Below are positions 46,681-59,900 of a stretch of 64,000 bases of DNA, piece after piece; positions within the stretch are counted from its first letter, which is position 1, and each line of letters starts with the position of its first letter. The DNA lies in NCBI GenBank assembly GCA_030248195.1, contig JASAND010006816.1, forward strand, positions 1 through 64,000, in the 5' to 3' direction. The notes under the pieces are model-generated. The model ran no database searches, was not told the origin of the DNA, and saw nothing but the letters and a program-made list of their open reading frames with translations. Source of the DNA: Trissonchulus latispiculum (taxonomy: Eukaryota; Nematoda; Enoplea; Enoplida; Ironidae). A program made the translations under genes and the position numbers.

Positions 46681-48041
46681 CTTAAATGTCTGGTCCATCA
46701 ATGTTTCCTATGCCTGCTACCTGCATACATAAGATCACTTAAGATGAGTTGTATGGATTTGGATACACTCTTACTGAATATGTCTTTGCTGTACTTGGAT
46801 GCCTGTTCTTCCACTGAACAAAGCAGCAGATCATGATCCCACTCATCTGCGTTAGAAACCTAGAGCGCCGAAAGGTGCTGTGGTGCTCCTCGCATGACGC
46901 GCATGACAAGTTAATGGAGGTCGACAGCCATGAGGCGAAAAGTCTACATTATATCTGCTCCACAAACAAATTTTGTTTTTCAATGCAATGTGAACTTAAT
47001 GTATTGAAACAACTGGTAACAAGCCCTGTAATGACATCTATTTGTCTCCTTTTCACGTCGGTACTGAAACAAGACTGCAGGCAACTGGTAGGAATCGGTA
47101 CTAAGACCATTTTCATCCTTCATTGGCTTTTGTTTCTTCTACCTTTCAACGTATCTATTATGCCAAAATAATAAGTTTCTTTACTTCTCAGTTCGCATCT
47201 AATTTTGAAACAGTTCACTTGAGAAAGTAAGTATTGCTTGGTTGCCACGGCGTAAATTGCACGCCAACACATACTGTGGCTAAAACTCCTTGCACAAAGC
47301 TTGATTGGAATGCTTTGAATGGTGGGACAATATTTCTCCATATTATTTGTTGGTTTAATGGATACTTAATTTTATATAGGTATGTAACACGTAGGAAGCC
47401 CAGTTCCCGTGTGGGGGCAGAAAATCCATTACGATTGCAACAGATAGATGGTTGAAAAGTATCAGTCAACGAGTGACAGGATGAATTAATTTTATTTGAT
47501 CATGCATTGTATTTATCAAATATTGTCCTGGACCTGGACTGTCATAAAATATGCATTTAACTGGTACCAATTCATTACTTTGAGTAGGTGCTGGCTTCTA
47601 AGCTGTTCTGAATACAAACATGTTTTTGTTCTCATTTGTTTGAGCAAAAGGCACAAAAAGACGTTTTCATCTGATTGAGAGCGATAAAATCAGAAAAATT
47701 AATATTAATTTGCTGGTTTTGCAAAGCTGCACCTTTACAGCCTAGCGGAGTAGATTAAATGAAAAATTTATCTGCCAAAATACTATATATATTTGACAGA
47801 ACTGATTCAAGTTTATTTGGTCCAGTACTTCTAAGTTCTGGCATTACAAAGCTCGATCTGTGCATATTCTGCCGTAGACAAAGGTAGGTCCAAATGAACA
47901 CTTGGCTTAGAAATACTTTAGAAATGAGGATACAGTACAAATTTTTCCTATTTAGAAGATTGATTTTTCTTTGAGTGTTTAAAATGTAGAACAATTTTAC
48001 TACACTGTTGTGCACACACGTTATTGGTAATAAGCATGAGC

Positions 48042-48706
48042 AAGAGTACATAATAGAATAAGAGTATGAAACTCTTACGCTACTATGTAATAAACATGCT
48101 TGATATGCTCGGGTCGCTAACTCGGGACCCCCCCCCCCGAAAGTCTCGGGGGGGGTCCCACCCTACACTAATTACATGCTTTCATATAAGTGTGTGTCTG
48201 CTCGCTGATTCGCTAATTAGCTTAGGCTTACGATAGACATTTTATTAGTAATTTTTAAATAATTAATTATAAGTTTATTTAGGTTAATGTAATTAAAAAA
48301 CTAATTCGACAACTTTGCAGCATTTTTTCTGCTCTTTCCAATGATATAAAAATTGTTGCACAAAACAAAATTTCGTAGGAATGTAGTCTGCAACAATTTT
48401 TATATCGTTGGAAAGAGCAGAAAAAATGCTACAAAGTTGTCGAATTAGTTTTTTAATTACATTAACCTAAATAAACTTATAATTAATTATTTAAAAATTA
48501 CTAATAAAATGCCTATCGTAAGCCTAAGCTAATTAGCGAATCAGCGAGCAGACACACACTTATATGAAAGCATGTAATTAGTGTAGGGTGGGACCCCCCG
48601 AAACTTTCGGGGGGGGGGGGTCCCGAGTTAGCGACCCGAGCATATCAAGCATGTTTAGTACATAGTAGCGTAAGAGTTTCATACTCTTATTCTATTATGT
48701 ACTCTT
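48042..48706. mobile_element. Near-perfect palindromic foldback element with nested hairpins (665 bp)
   Basis: The outer sequence AAGAGTACATAATAGAATAA is mirrored by TTATTCTATTATGTACTCTT, and the arms of about 320 bp match almost base for base around a short central spacer near 48360-48390. Each arm also contains its own smaller hairpin: GGGACC plus a C run, GAAAG, then a G run plus GGTCCC. The termini share TATTATGTACTCTT with the right flank of the 8138-8435 foldback, suggesting one family. No coding capacity. Confidence 0.85.
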
Positions 48707-50577
48707 GGTATGAGATATGTCATATCGTATATGATAACCATTTTAACCTTGTTCCTAAATGCCACCATGCGTCTAAGAAAGCCTGGTCACTTTGGCTGTT
48801 TAACATACATGCCATGAATTTTGCTCATTTTCACACAAAATCTTGAGATGATAGCTGCATGCACTGCCGTCCCGTCATCATAACTACTCAGTGAATTCAT
48901 CAGCGCTCAGTCTGGACATCTTAATCCTGGTAAGGATTAAGTCCAAGAGAAAGCTGAATTAACCCAAGTTAGTCAGTTTAATGCGTCTCTACAAGTAGAT
49001 TAAACAGATGATAGCTTTGGTTTGCATTAAACAGAATTAAAGCACCATAGTTTTCGTCTGCTGACTTTCTATTCTTGCATCCTGATACCAGCTGTTCGCT
49101 TTTTACTAAATATAGTAACATGCCAGTTCAACAGGGCTTTTTCAGATATCAACAAGTATGTAGCATCTTTACAGGCGCTTTGTAATACTAATGTACTTCA
49201 TCTAATTAAGATAAAACAAGGAAAATGGGCACCAGGAGTGTGATTTTAGTTCGGGGGTGATGCCTTTATTAGAAACTCGTTAAAAATCAAAAAAGTTTTC
49301 AACAAAATCTGCAACCCTCTTCCTTGTCTACAATAATTCTGAAAAATGTGGGGCTTAATTATGTAGTTCTCAGGGGCGCCAGTAGAGTAAAATGGACTGG
49401 TAAAAAGGCTTCTTTTGTTTCCATTAGGTTGAAGCCAGAATCAGTGTGAAACTGGAGCCTCGCATAATAATATATTTATGCCTCGCAAATCTTTCTTTTC
49501 CATCACTTAGAGTTAAGCTGAAGAAATTTGCTCAGTCTTATGACTAACACTGGCTGAGTGGTAAAGTTAATTGTATATAATTTTGCGTTCCTTGTTCAAT
49601 TTTACTGCTTCGATAATTTTGAGCTTCTGCTAATTCCTTTTTAACTTTTAAGGCTTAGGGTCAGCAGACGCCGTCTGACTTTAAAGAGTGTAATCAATAC
49701 AGTGCTGCTCAGTATATGCCTATCATTGGTGTAGAAGCGGATCCTCATACTGATCTTCTGGCAACCTAGCCCTTAAAAAGGTAGTCCTTAGCTGAGCCAA
49801 ACCAGCTGAAACTTTGCTAACCATGTAACAGAAGTTAATACCGAGAGGAAATGGAATTTTGGTGGTCCAGTGCCGCGTTGCTAAAGGTACACCTAAGCCT
49901 AGGAGCGCTCTTTAAGTTAGTTAAGGTGGTCGGTCACTTAGAAGGATTCGGTATCAAAAGTTTCTTTTGAGCTAGGAGTGCATCTCCCACTCCAAACGTT
50001 TCTCCTAATTCCTTTAATTCAGTTACTAATTAGCTTTAGCATTAGCTACACTTAGGAGAAATCATTTGAAACGAGTTTAGTAGGTCTCCTAACTCCCTCC
50101 TAGACAGCTCCTAGACATCATATCCTAAGCATTCTCCTAAGAGAATACCCAGGATAATCTTTCGCAACGCCGCCTAGCACTTCAATAAATGCAAAAATTG
50201 GCAAGAACTAAGAGCGTACATGAAGCAGCCACGTCCAGGGAAGTGACCTTCGTCTCAGACGATCAGCGAAACAGACATTATCATAATTTTTCTGAACTCG
50301 GTAACATGCACATTTTAGGCTGACTAACTGCACACTGTAGGGTTAAGTTGCGTACCTGATTTTTACAGTTTGTATTAACATTATTGCTTAATCTATGTGC
50401 GTATGACGGTTGGACCGAAAACTGGTCACTTCAGGTTGTGTACCAATTTCATCTTGAGATAGTCTCAGCAGTATATATTTCCAGAACCGCAGTCGGTAGA
50501 TCGCTCGTGAACTTTGGAGCGTGAAGATTGTTGATGCTAACGTCGGGACGTGACGTGCCCGACTAAAAGCGTAGTGT
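48707..50577. other. No gene recognised
   Basis: Short frames only. Around 49960-50150, repeated CTCCTAA and TTAGGAG words form weak inverted repeats. Nothing else can be supported. Confidence 0.5.
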
Positions 50578-51751
50578 TGTAAAGTTGGAAGTGTAGGGGC
50601 GACCAAACTTTACGGGTGGAAACTGTGCGCTTATGGAAACGGCGAACCTGGAGGAGACTTATGTTCCAGTCGACCTGGGCAGATCTCGCCAAGAACTTAA
50701 ATAAACCTAACAAACTACCAAACGAGCTGACTACAGGGACAAATGACTGTCTTACTACTTGACTACTAAAGAAACTTTGATTAAATTAAATACACGCTCA
50801 GTAAATAATTAGCCTACCTAGATTTGGGAATAACTCAAAGCCTACCTACCGAGCACACAGTTCTAACAAAACCTAGACTAAGTACACCCTACTGGCTCAG
50901 CTGCTGAGACCACATTTAATAAGAAAACAGGCAAAGGGAGAGACTCCCGAAAAGTACATAGCGTAGTAAATTTCGACAATAAAACATTCATCAGTAAAGT
51001 TACGAAACAAAGCAAGGTCAGACAAATATAAACACTAGGAAATAACTACTTTTAAACAGGACATAAGTAAATTCTACACACAGTTACAAAGCAGTTTATA
51101 TGCACAGCTTCAACCCCCAAGAAATAGTTTAAACCCTTCTAGAACTACTACCTCTAATAATATTTACCTAAGCCGTCGCGGCTAAATTAACTATTTGAAT
51201 GACATAATAAAACCCTTTTCTAAAATAAACGCAACCATATTAGATACTAATTAAAAAGGGAATAAAAACTCAGAAAACACCGCTAATAAATTTAGGTCGA
51301 CCCACGAGGTCGCCTCGGAGTCTAAAAGTAAAAAAAAAAAATCAATAACTTACGAACAGGGTCCCAATGAAAGGCAAGGAAAACATGTAAAAGGCTAGGC
51401 ACACAGAGAGCAAAAAAACCGACCGCACGCGAAAGGAACAAAAACTAAGACTGACTAGTTTTGAAAGAGAAGGCTGAGAGAGATGCCTAGTGAATTTTGA
51501 TTGGCTGAATTTGAGACCCTCTTGCAGACCCGACTATGCGCTTCCACAAGTCTAGCTCAGCAGCGCCACCTAGTCGCTAAGTGGGCTGAATAAAACATAG
51601 TGCATTTCAACATAAGAACACAAACACTTTTAGACTAATTTCAACCCAAATTTACACAACACATATTTCTCATCAAAAATACCACTCTAACTAGAATTTC
51701 ACAATAAAACAAACTCACTAAAATATACACACATCACACTCACACATTACA
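50578..51751 (-). repeat. 3' LTR of the right large LTR retroelement (1174 bp)
   Basis: In minus orientation it begins TGTAATGTGTG at 51751 and ends ACTTTACA at 50578, matching both ends of the left LTR (6987-8137). The bodies are alignable but clearly diverged, so the two elements belong to related subfamilies and are not recent duplicates. Confidence 0.8.
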
Positions 51752-51758
51752 TCTCCCC
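51752..51758 (-). promoter_or_regulatory. Polypurine tract of the right element
   Basis: Minus-strand GGGGAGA immediately precedes the TGTAATG LTR start. The upstream context GGAGCTCGGGCGGTAAGCCC is shared with the left copy. Confidence 0.7.
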
Positions 51759-53956
51759 AGGGCTTACCGCCCGAGCTCCTGCGAGGGACACATAAACCAA
51801 AAGAAGGAAGAAATTTACCCAAAAGTGAAAATTTTTGACTGAATTTTGGTAAATGGGTCTCAGAACATAAGTAATGCAAAACACAAGAAAAGATTACAAG
51901 AATACGAAACTAGATTAAACTTGACTTAATATAAAACATAATAAAAATGACATGGCGTCAAAAGACTTGTGAAGACCAGCCATAAAAACACGCATGGAGA
52001 ACTGCCATATTAATGCCACGGGAAGGTGCGTGAATGGGCGACCCATGATCCTCCAGCCGCAGCGGCGGGGATCTCGTACCTGTATTACCAGAAAAACCAA
52101 AGAAACAAAATAAGAACCGAAATGTCAGCTTCGTCTGGGTCTCTTCAAACTAGGGTACGGAGGTAGCCTCCCGCCAAACTTAAAGTGCGCCATCTCCGGC
52201 TGGGTGGGTGGGGGGGCCTAGCCTCGCATCGCTAACTCAGTTCCCTGCGGATCTCCTGCAAAATTAGAAAGACGAAAGATAATTAATAAAATAATTTAGG
52301 GGAATAGGTAATGATATTAATTTAATCCCAGTGTTTCGCGTGTAAGTAGGAGTAAGTTTGTGGAATCTTTAAGTAAAATATAAGTATTAAATTAAATTAA
52401 GGGAGTTACAAAGTAACCCCAAACATGCTTAAGCATGTATAAAAAGGACCAAAAGGGTACGGAGAGTCCCCAAGTACCCTCGTGGTACTTATGAAAATAA
52501 AATAAATTAAATTAGGGGGGGTTAAAATGGATTCTTAGAGTTACTAAAAACGCGAAACACTGGTTAAAATGTTAGTAGAAAGTCCCTTAAAATAAGAATT
52601 TTGGAGAAGATCCTCCCAACCGCGCATGCAGGCCTTAAAACAGAATAGGGGCATATAATTCGGGAACTACTTTGGCGCTCTGGAGTGGGAAACAAAACTG
52701 ACATTTAACCAAGAAATTTTTATAAAAACCAAAGAACAGGTACCAAAAATGGGCAGGAACCGTTGGGACAACGAAAAGACATAGGTAGAAATAATTTTGA
52801 TAAAAATGTGGCGGCAGTAAGGGACACAAGTTGGGACATGGCTGGTGCGTCACGCATCTTCCGACGTTGCGTCAGGTTACGAAAAATACGAATCAAAACA
52901 CAGAAAACCCGCAATCACACCCGTTAATAAAAATACGAAAAGAAAACTTCAAGAAAAGAATGAACCCGGTTTTAGTAAAACTTTTGAACATGACTTTGGT
53001 TAACTGATTAAAGCAAAATACACACGAATATGGCATTTAAAACTATACAACGAATCACATAGAAAGGCAAAATTATGCAAGGAACACAGACGAAAAATCA
53101 CTACAAAATACACCAAATTTAGTTAATTTTTAAAAGAAAGCTCCTGGAAAATGATAAAATGTTAAGTAAATGGTTAGAGATTCTAATGTTTTAAATAAGA
53201 AAGCTCAAGAAAATGGTAAAATGTAAGTAGTTAAATAAAGAAACTCTAAAATTTAGAATAAAGCTCGGAAAAAGATTAGATTTTTAAATGTTAAGAATAC
53301 CACAAAATTACGACACAAAAAATTAAAAGGCAAACTTCTATACTTAAAGCAAAAATAAACTAGTTTAAAGTCACCAATTAAAAATCGTCTTCATTAGGAA
53401 TCGTCTTCATCGGGAATAGGGCTATATACAGTAGAGCGTCTATATCGCTGGAATGGCACAGATTAGGGGTAAGGCATAGTTTGAGCAAATCGTCTTCATC
53501 GGGTAGTCAAAATCGGGGTTCAGAATTCGGGAAAAAGTCTTCATAAGGCAGTCTTCTTAGGTGAGCAATCAAATCAAGGAAATTAGTCCAAATAGAGGTA
53601 GGCAAATCAGGAATAATAGTCCAAATAGAGGTAGTCAATAATAGAGATTCAGGTCAATAAAATGGCAATGATGGTAAATGAAATGGCATAGTATATGACA
53701 GTAAATAGCACCGCCGCTGGAATGATGGATTGATAGAATGGAATGATATGATATGAGACCTCCGCCGTTGATATGATACTTCCGCCGTTACAATGATACC
53801 TCCGCCGCTGATATGATACCTCCGCCGTCACAATGATACCTCCGCCGCTGTGATAGGAAAGGGACTTAGGCTACAACTACACCGTCGCGGTAAGTTGAGC
53901 TAACTACACAAAGTTACACCAGTCGCTGGTAGTAACCGGGGGGGTAGGGGAATGGT
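51759..53956 (-). other. Long 3' untranslated region of the right LTR retroelement
   Basis: About 2.2 kb without a convincing gene between the stop of the giant ORF and the polypurine tract. It shares blocks with 4941-6986: the GGCGGAGGT array, repeated GAAGACGATT words (about 53380-53540), the palindromic ATGCTTAAGCAT and the CCACGAGGGTACTTGGGG segment. Confidence 0.6.
53755..53850 (-). repeat. GGCGGAGGT tandem repeat just after the giant ORF's stop codon
   Basis: On the plus strand, five units of about 19-20 bp each contain CCTCCGCCG or CTTCCGCCG with ATGATA spacers. They correspond to the three units at 5033-5087 in the left copy. Confidence 0.8.
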
Positions 53957-56900
53957 TTAGAAACGGTTCCAAACCGGGCTTTGGCGATCAATTGGGAGGC
54001 GGGAAGCTGCACGATGAGGGGCGGAAGGGTCAAAAATGGCGACGCAGATGCACGGACTGTAGACATTATTCTCCTGTCCGGGCGGTGCCAATCCATCAAT
54101 GTATTCTCCCGTGCGATTCACCGGCATGCGCAGCGCAGCCGCTCGCAGTTCCGTGGGTGGGTTATCCACCGCGAAGAATGGCGGAGCCATCCGTCCATTC
54201 ATCCAATTCTGCCGGGCATGTTCAATCCGTCGCCGGATGACCTGAATAAATGCGTCATACTCCGCCTGTGGAAGCGGAGTCCGAGATTGCCAGTCAGAAT
54301 AAAAGTCCTGAGGTCCTCCCTGGGTAAACCAGAGAAGGATCACGGTCCAATAGGTGCCATGAATGGACGCGCCGCTAAACCATACCTCACGTCGGAACCA
54401 CTGGTCAAACTGTTCACCTTGGAGGTCCTCCACTCCACGTACGATGACTTGTGCCGGCAAGGCCGGACGAAAGCCCCAAAACGTCTCGCCCGAGGCTTCG
54501 CCGTAGAGAGCCGCTGGGTGACGCAACATGTATTCGCGGAGTTCCTCCGACTGGTAGAAAGTATCCCAATGAATGCGGCACATCGTTCGCACCTGATAGC
54601 CGCCTTGCCACGAATCGACAGCAAAGGAATACGGCTCCACCTCTAGGCGGTGTCGCACCCCCAGTTTGATCTCAGTGCCCGGACGATTTGGGTCAAGGGT
54701 AATATAGCGTAGCGCCTCCGCATGGCACGCAAAGTCACTCTTTCGATGTTGATAGATATATTCGGGCATGGGAAAGACAATACCAGGTTCCTGAGCTGTA
54801 CGCAGCCCACCTTCAACGGGGTGCATGTACGAGTTCTGGCAGTGTTGACGAAAATACGGAACCAAGAAGTCCCGTGAATCCACGGCGCGAACACCCTGCA
54901 TAGGTGGTTGGTACCAGTACCAGAAAGCTCTCCGCACCGCTTCCATTCGGTCCAGTTCCTGAACTGCAGCACAATACACATCTCGGAAGCCCCGCGAAGC
55001 TGGTCGAGAGAAAACATGCGCATAAGGTGTTAGTTCCGGGACACATCGACGGAGCAGCTCCGCATGACCCCACACAGCGGAGGTCACCACTTTAAAAATT
55101 TCGACCTCTGGTTCCGGGTCCTCATACGGAGAACGATCTATCTTCTTGAATTTCCAGGTAGCAATAAACCCGGAGCGATCCGTCGTGCGCCGGTCGCCGG
55201 TCTCGAAGTACTGATACATGTCCGGGTGGTCTTCACGGAACATCTGTTTCAGTTGGTTCAACAATTCCATACTCATAGTCACCGGTGTTTGACTCACGTT
55301 AACAAACCATTGCAGAACCACCTGACGAAAAGCAACCAGTGCCGGGTGAGGCGTTTCTCTGCCTACGGCCACTGGAAGCTGCTGTCCCTGCCATCTACCC
55401 CAGAAATCTTGCCAATAAACCGCTGGAGGCGGAGTTGCAAGGTGGCCAACCTGTTCCGGGTATGGCTGCTGCAACTGAAATGGGGGATAGACCGGCTCAC
55501 TGTGACTGTGTAGTAAGTTCTTACCGAACTGATCGCGTTTCGCGATAATGTGCTGCTCGTGGAGGATTTCTCGAAATGATGGAAAATTACCTGCTGTCCG
55601 CGTGCGTTGGCTATCCCGAACCTGTTCGTATGTAGCTGGAACCCCAAATGGAGGTAATGGCGTCGTCTTCCTTTTGCGCGGTGGTTCCTCGGGGTAAACC
55701 CGGGCCTGGCGTTGCTGACTAGATGATCGTGAGTGGTAAGATTCATGCCGATCGTCGTCGCGACGTCTAGACTCCACCGGGGCAGATGCTGGTTTCCAAT
55801 TGTAAGATGCCCGCCAGTACCCGCTAGTACCAGGGCGCTGATCGCCGGGGATCTGAGGTCCCTGGGCCATAGCTGTTCGAGGTGAGAAAACCGACCTATG
55901 TTCTCTCGACGGTGGTTCGGTAGGGCGCCCTCGGCCTTTGAACTGAGGCCCTTCGGACTGGGTGGGCCGCAGCGGCCTCCATTCCTGGGAGCTAGTGGAT
56001 GGTCTTTGGTCAGTCTCGTCTCGTCGTTTTCTATCTCTGGACCGGGATTCATGTCCAACATCATCTCGACAGGTATAGTAGTCGGAGCCCCGTGAGTCCG
56101 ACCGATCCCTTCGCTGATATCCTGCCGCTCTAGACGCTGAAGCCCCATAGTCGTCACCCAAGGCTCCGCGACCGTCACGGTCTTGCGCCCATTTCTTCGG
56201 TGGGGGCCCTGCATATCCAGATGCTCGTGAAGATGTAGAACTATCCCGTCGATCCTCCCGTCGAGAGGGTAGGGGCCCAGTCGGAGGCGCTCCGAACCGA
56301 GGTGGATAAGGAGACGAAGCCGTAGACACCGGCGCGGGACGAGCCGTGCCTTGAGATGGAACGGGTCTAAAAACTGGGACCGGTGGGATTGCTGGAGCCA
56401 ACATGACTGGAGCAGGCGAAGGTGCAGCCGCTGCAAGCGCAGCCATATGCTGCGTCTGTGGACGAGGGGCGTAGTTAGTGCGCACTCCCCATGGGACTGC
56501 CGCGGACAAGGGCATAGGCATGCCGGCCGCGCGAGATCCCCGATAAATGTGGCCTCGCTGGTGTAATGTAGGGCCTGGAGGGAGCATTAAAACGTCCAGT
56601 TCGTCGCGAACCCGCTCGGCCTCCTGCTGGACTTCCGGAGACAGCACCAAAGTCATCGTTACCTGACTAAAGTATTCATCCCCCGGTATTAAGGGGTTGA
56701 CTGTAGCCACCAGGTGTAAAGGTGACAGATGGACCACGTTGTTGGCGTCGCGCCATATCATAACCTGACGAAACCATGGCAAGCCAGGCATGTAAGCCTC
56801 GACTACCTGCCAGTGCACTGGCATCCCTTGCTCGATGGCAATCAGGTAGGCGGACGGGTCAAATCCCGCCGCTGTGCGATCCAACATAGGTGCCACAATG

Positions 56901-59900
56901 AATTGACGAACCTGGGTCGTCCCGGTTCGGCGCGTCTCTGCTGTTTGCCGTGTATCCATTACTGCCACATAATCCGGCACTACAAATCGGTCGGTCTGGC
57001 CTGCAGGTTGAGGGTTAGGCGTCGGGGCCAGATGGTACATGGCCATAGGGTTGAAAACATGGCGTGACGGTCCAATACGGCCATTCGCCGTCAAATGGGT
57101 CAATGCCTGCACAAAATGACTAAACATAGGCCACACTTGAGGGGGTATGGTTTCATAGATCGCTGGAGTCAATCCGATCTGATGCAGCACTTCTGCTGAT
57201 GGCATCAATTGTAAGAGCGGTTGTTCTAAGCCGCTTGGTTGCTGGATCTGTTGAACCTCCATAGGAGCAGCTCCTTGGGGTGCGGCCATGGCTTGGGCCT
57301 GCAGACCCGAAGGTCCGGCGGTGGGTGCCGCCACCGTGACGGGGGCAGCTTGAATTCCTGGCGGAGCCAGAACCTGAGTTAGGCCTGGCGCTGCCGTCGC
57401 GGCTGAAGCCTTGGCCCGCTCCTCTTGCTGCACTATCCGCACTGCTTCCATTATACTCGGGTCAACGTCCAGCAGATCCATCGGATCCTGGATATGTGGG
57501 AAGCACTTCATAAGTTCCCGGAGTTCCCGCTCCTCCTCAGATGAAACCTCCCGGTGTCGTTTGGGTGGTGTTGCGTCCGCTTCGCGGGCTTGTTGGGAGG
57601 TGGAGGGCGTCACGCCCTCTAGCCGATCCTGTCGCTCTTGTTGTCTTAAATACTCATCCGGGATGGGTGGCATATATTCCTGATCCGGATGTGCCCACAC
57701 CGGACCCGGTTGAGGCCGCGGTTGAGCTTGAGCTCTTCTATACATTTCTGTCGGATCTCTCCACGTTGGTAATGGCTTCGTACCGAACCGGCTTTCAGCA
57801 GTCACTGCTGGCTGGCTACGGGTTTTATACGCGTCGGACTGTGACCGGTCTCGCTGTTGCTGGCGAGATGTAGGTGGAGCGGACTGTTCGTAATAGCGCT
57901 TATTGGTATACACCCGTTGCGGGGGTCGAGATCGCGGAGGAGAATCTGGTAATTTCAGAAATTCCGGTGAAGTCTGCCGCTGCCTGGAGTCACGTCGCGT
58001 GTCTCGTTGTCGACTAGTACTAGGTTGATCCAGTGGTGGTGGGCGAGGAGGTCCCCGCTGTCTTGACACTGGTGGCTTATGTGGAACAATTTGTACCTCC
58101 TTGTGCTTACCGTCGCGGTCAGGCACTACCAAAGCAGCCGAGGCTGGAGTTTCACCCTCCTCTGGGAAACCTTCACCGTCCGATGGAATATAGTCCTGAA
58201 CCCTCCGGGCTCCCGCCGCATTCAGCTGTTCCACCAACTCCGCATTGGGTTGCAATTCCACCTGGTCTTGCGGTCTGTCGGGATCCCTAGCATGATATCT
58301 GCCATCCTGCGAAACCCTCACCCGACGCCAGTCGATGGCCGGTAGGACACGAGGCTGGAAGCGCCATCTGGTCCATGCGCGCATAAAAACCAAAAATCGT
58401 TGATAGATAGCTTCCCGCAGCGGGTGGGCCACATTAATGTTTGGTCCCATATGAAAACTGAAAGACCATAAAGGCCGCTGCCTTGGTAGATCCTCATCAG
58501 GAACATCATCCGTAGGTAGCAGGCGTTCATGAATGATCTGTTGGAATTGTTCCTGGTCTGAGGTTGGACGACCCTGAAGGGGTGTCATGTGCCGTACGCC
58601 CGCATGAGGCCCATGACCTTTTCTTCGCTCGTGTTCCAATGCCGCTTCCACTTCTGGTCCATAGGCATTATGCAGTGTAGACAGCTGAGTCGCCAGTTCA
58701 CTGTCTCGTGCATCCAATAACTCCCGAACAAGGCGCAGTATATGATAGGTGGCGTCCACATCAGCTAGTGCGTAGCGCACGTCCCCTTCATGAGGAACTA
58801 CTGGGATACCCTTAGTGCAACAGCGCTTCAACTTTGGGTTAGGAACAGAACACATACCTGCCATCCTTCGCAACCCAGCTCCTGTGCCATTGATAAACCC
58901 ATAGCGGTCCCGCACATATGGGTCCGGTGGTCGCAAATCAGTCTGGTAATTCAGATCACGGTAGTGACTAGATCGTCGTAGATTCCACGCATGAATCCAA
59001 TATTCCTGGACCTCGACCAGTCGGTGTGCCAGGCCCTGAAGGCCATAGGCCCGAGCCAACCGTAAGGCATCAGCTTTGATGTCCACTGAAGCCCAACGGG
59101 CTTGCAAGCTAGAGTCCGTTAGTAGCTCCAGCAGCTGGAGGAACGGTCCAAAATCCTTCAGCTGTGCCAAAATATATGCCACCATGATCACAAAGGTCAC
59201 CGGTCGCCGGTACCCAGGGACTTGGCCTACAGGGCCCATGAACTGGAGCATGGTAATCGTTCCATCCTGTGGTACTGCAAACTGGATGTCATTACCCCCT
59301 TCTACGTCGAAAGCCACCAAAGGGGCGTCACCTAAGAGGGTAATCAAGTCCGGTAAATGATAGAGGAAGCGACCCAGTGAGTCGATCACAAAGGTATTTT
59401 CGTCGTTGTTATCATGTCGAATCTCGGCGAAATTTGGCCGCGGAGCCGGCAATCCGGTCAGTTGTTCTGTCAACATAGCCCCCAAGGCTAAGGCGGCTGT
59501 TTCATACTCCTCCCCTAATGCCTCAACGCCGAACTGGCGATGGCGTAGTAGCGCATCCGTGTACACCTGCAAGTGGACCTCGAGTCGCTCGTAGTCCTCC
59601 CGACGAAACGGGTCCAGTCGGTCCAACTCTGTGGCTATAGGACGAAGGCGCGGGACTGGAGGGACCACACCTGCTTGAGCCGGTGGGGCCATATAGCCCC
59701 CTGCGATGGCAGCCTCGGCCACCGCAGCAACTGCCTGATCAATATCCATACCTTCTTGCTGTTGTGGTTGTTGTTGGGCCCCTACTGGTGCCGCATCTCC
59801 CTGAACCTCCTCCAATACCTGGATATCATCAGAGGCCGCCTCATCCTCTCCCTGAGCCGGCGGATTTTCATCTGAAAATAGATCTTCTGATTCTTTCTCC

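Noticed and set aside
46502..47171. Two open frames of 76 and 112 codons
   Set aside because: The first overlaps an antisense SINE-like fragment. The second shows no recognisable features.
49549..49605. tRNA-like sequence (GGCTGAGTGGTAAAG ... GTTCAATTTTA)
   Set aside because: Only A- and B-box resemblance. No stems pair convincingly and the spacing is poor.
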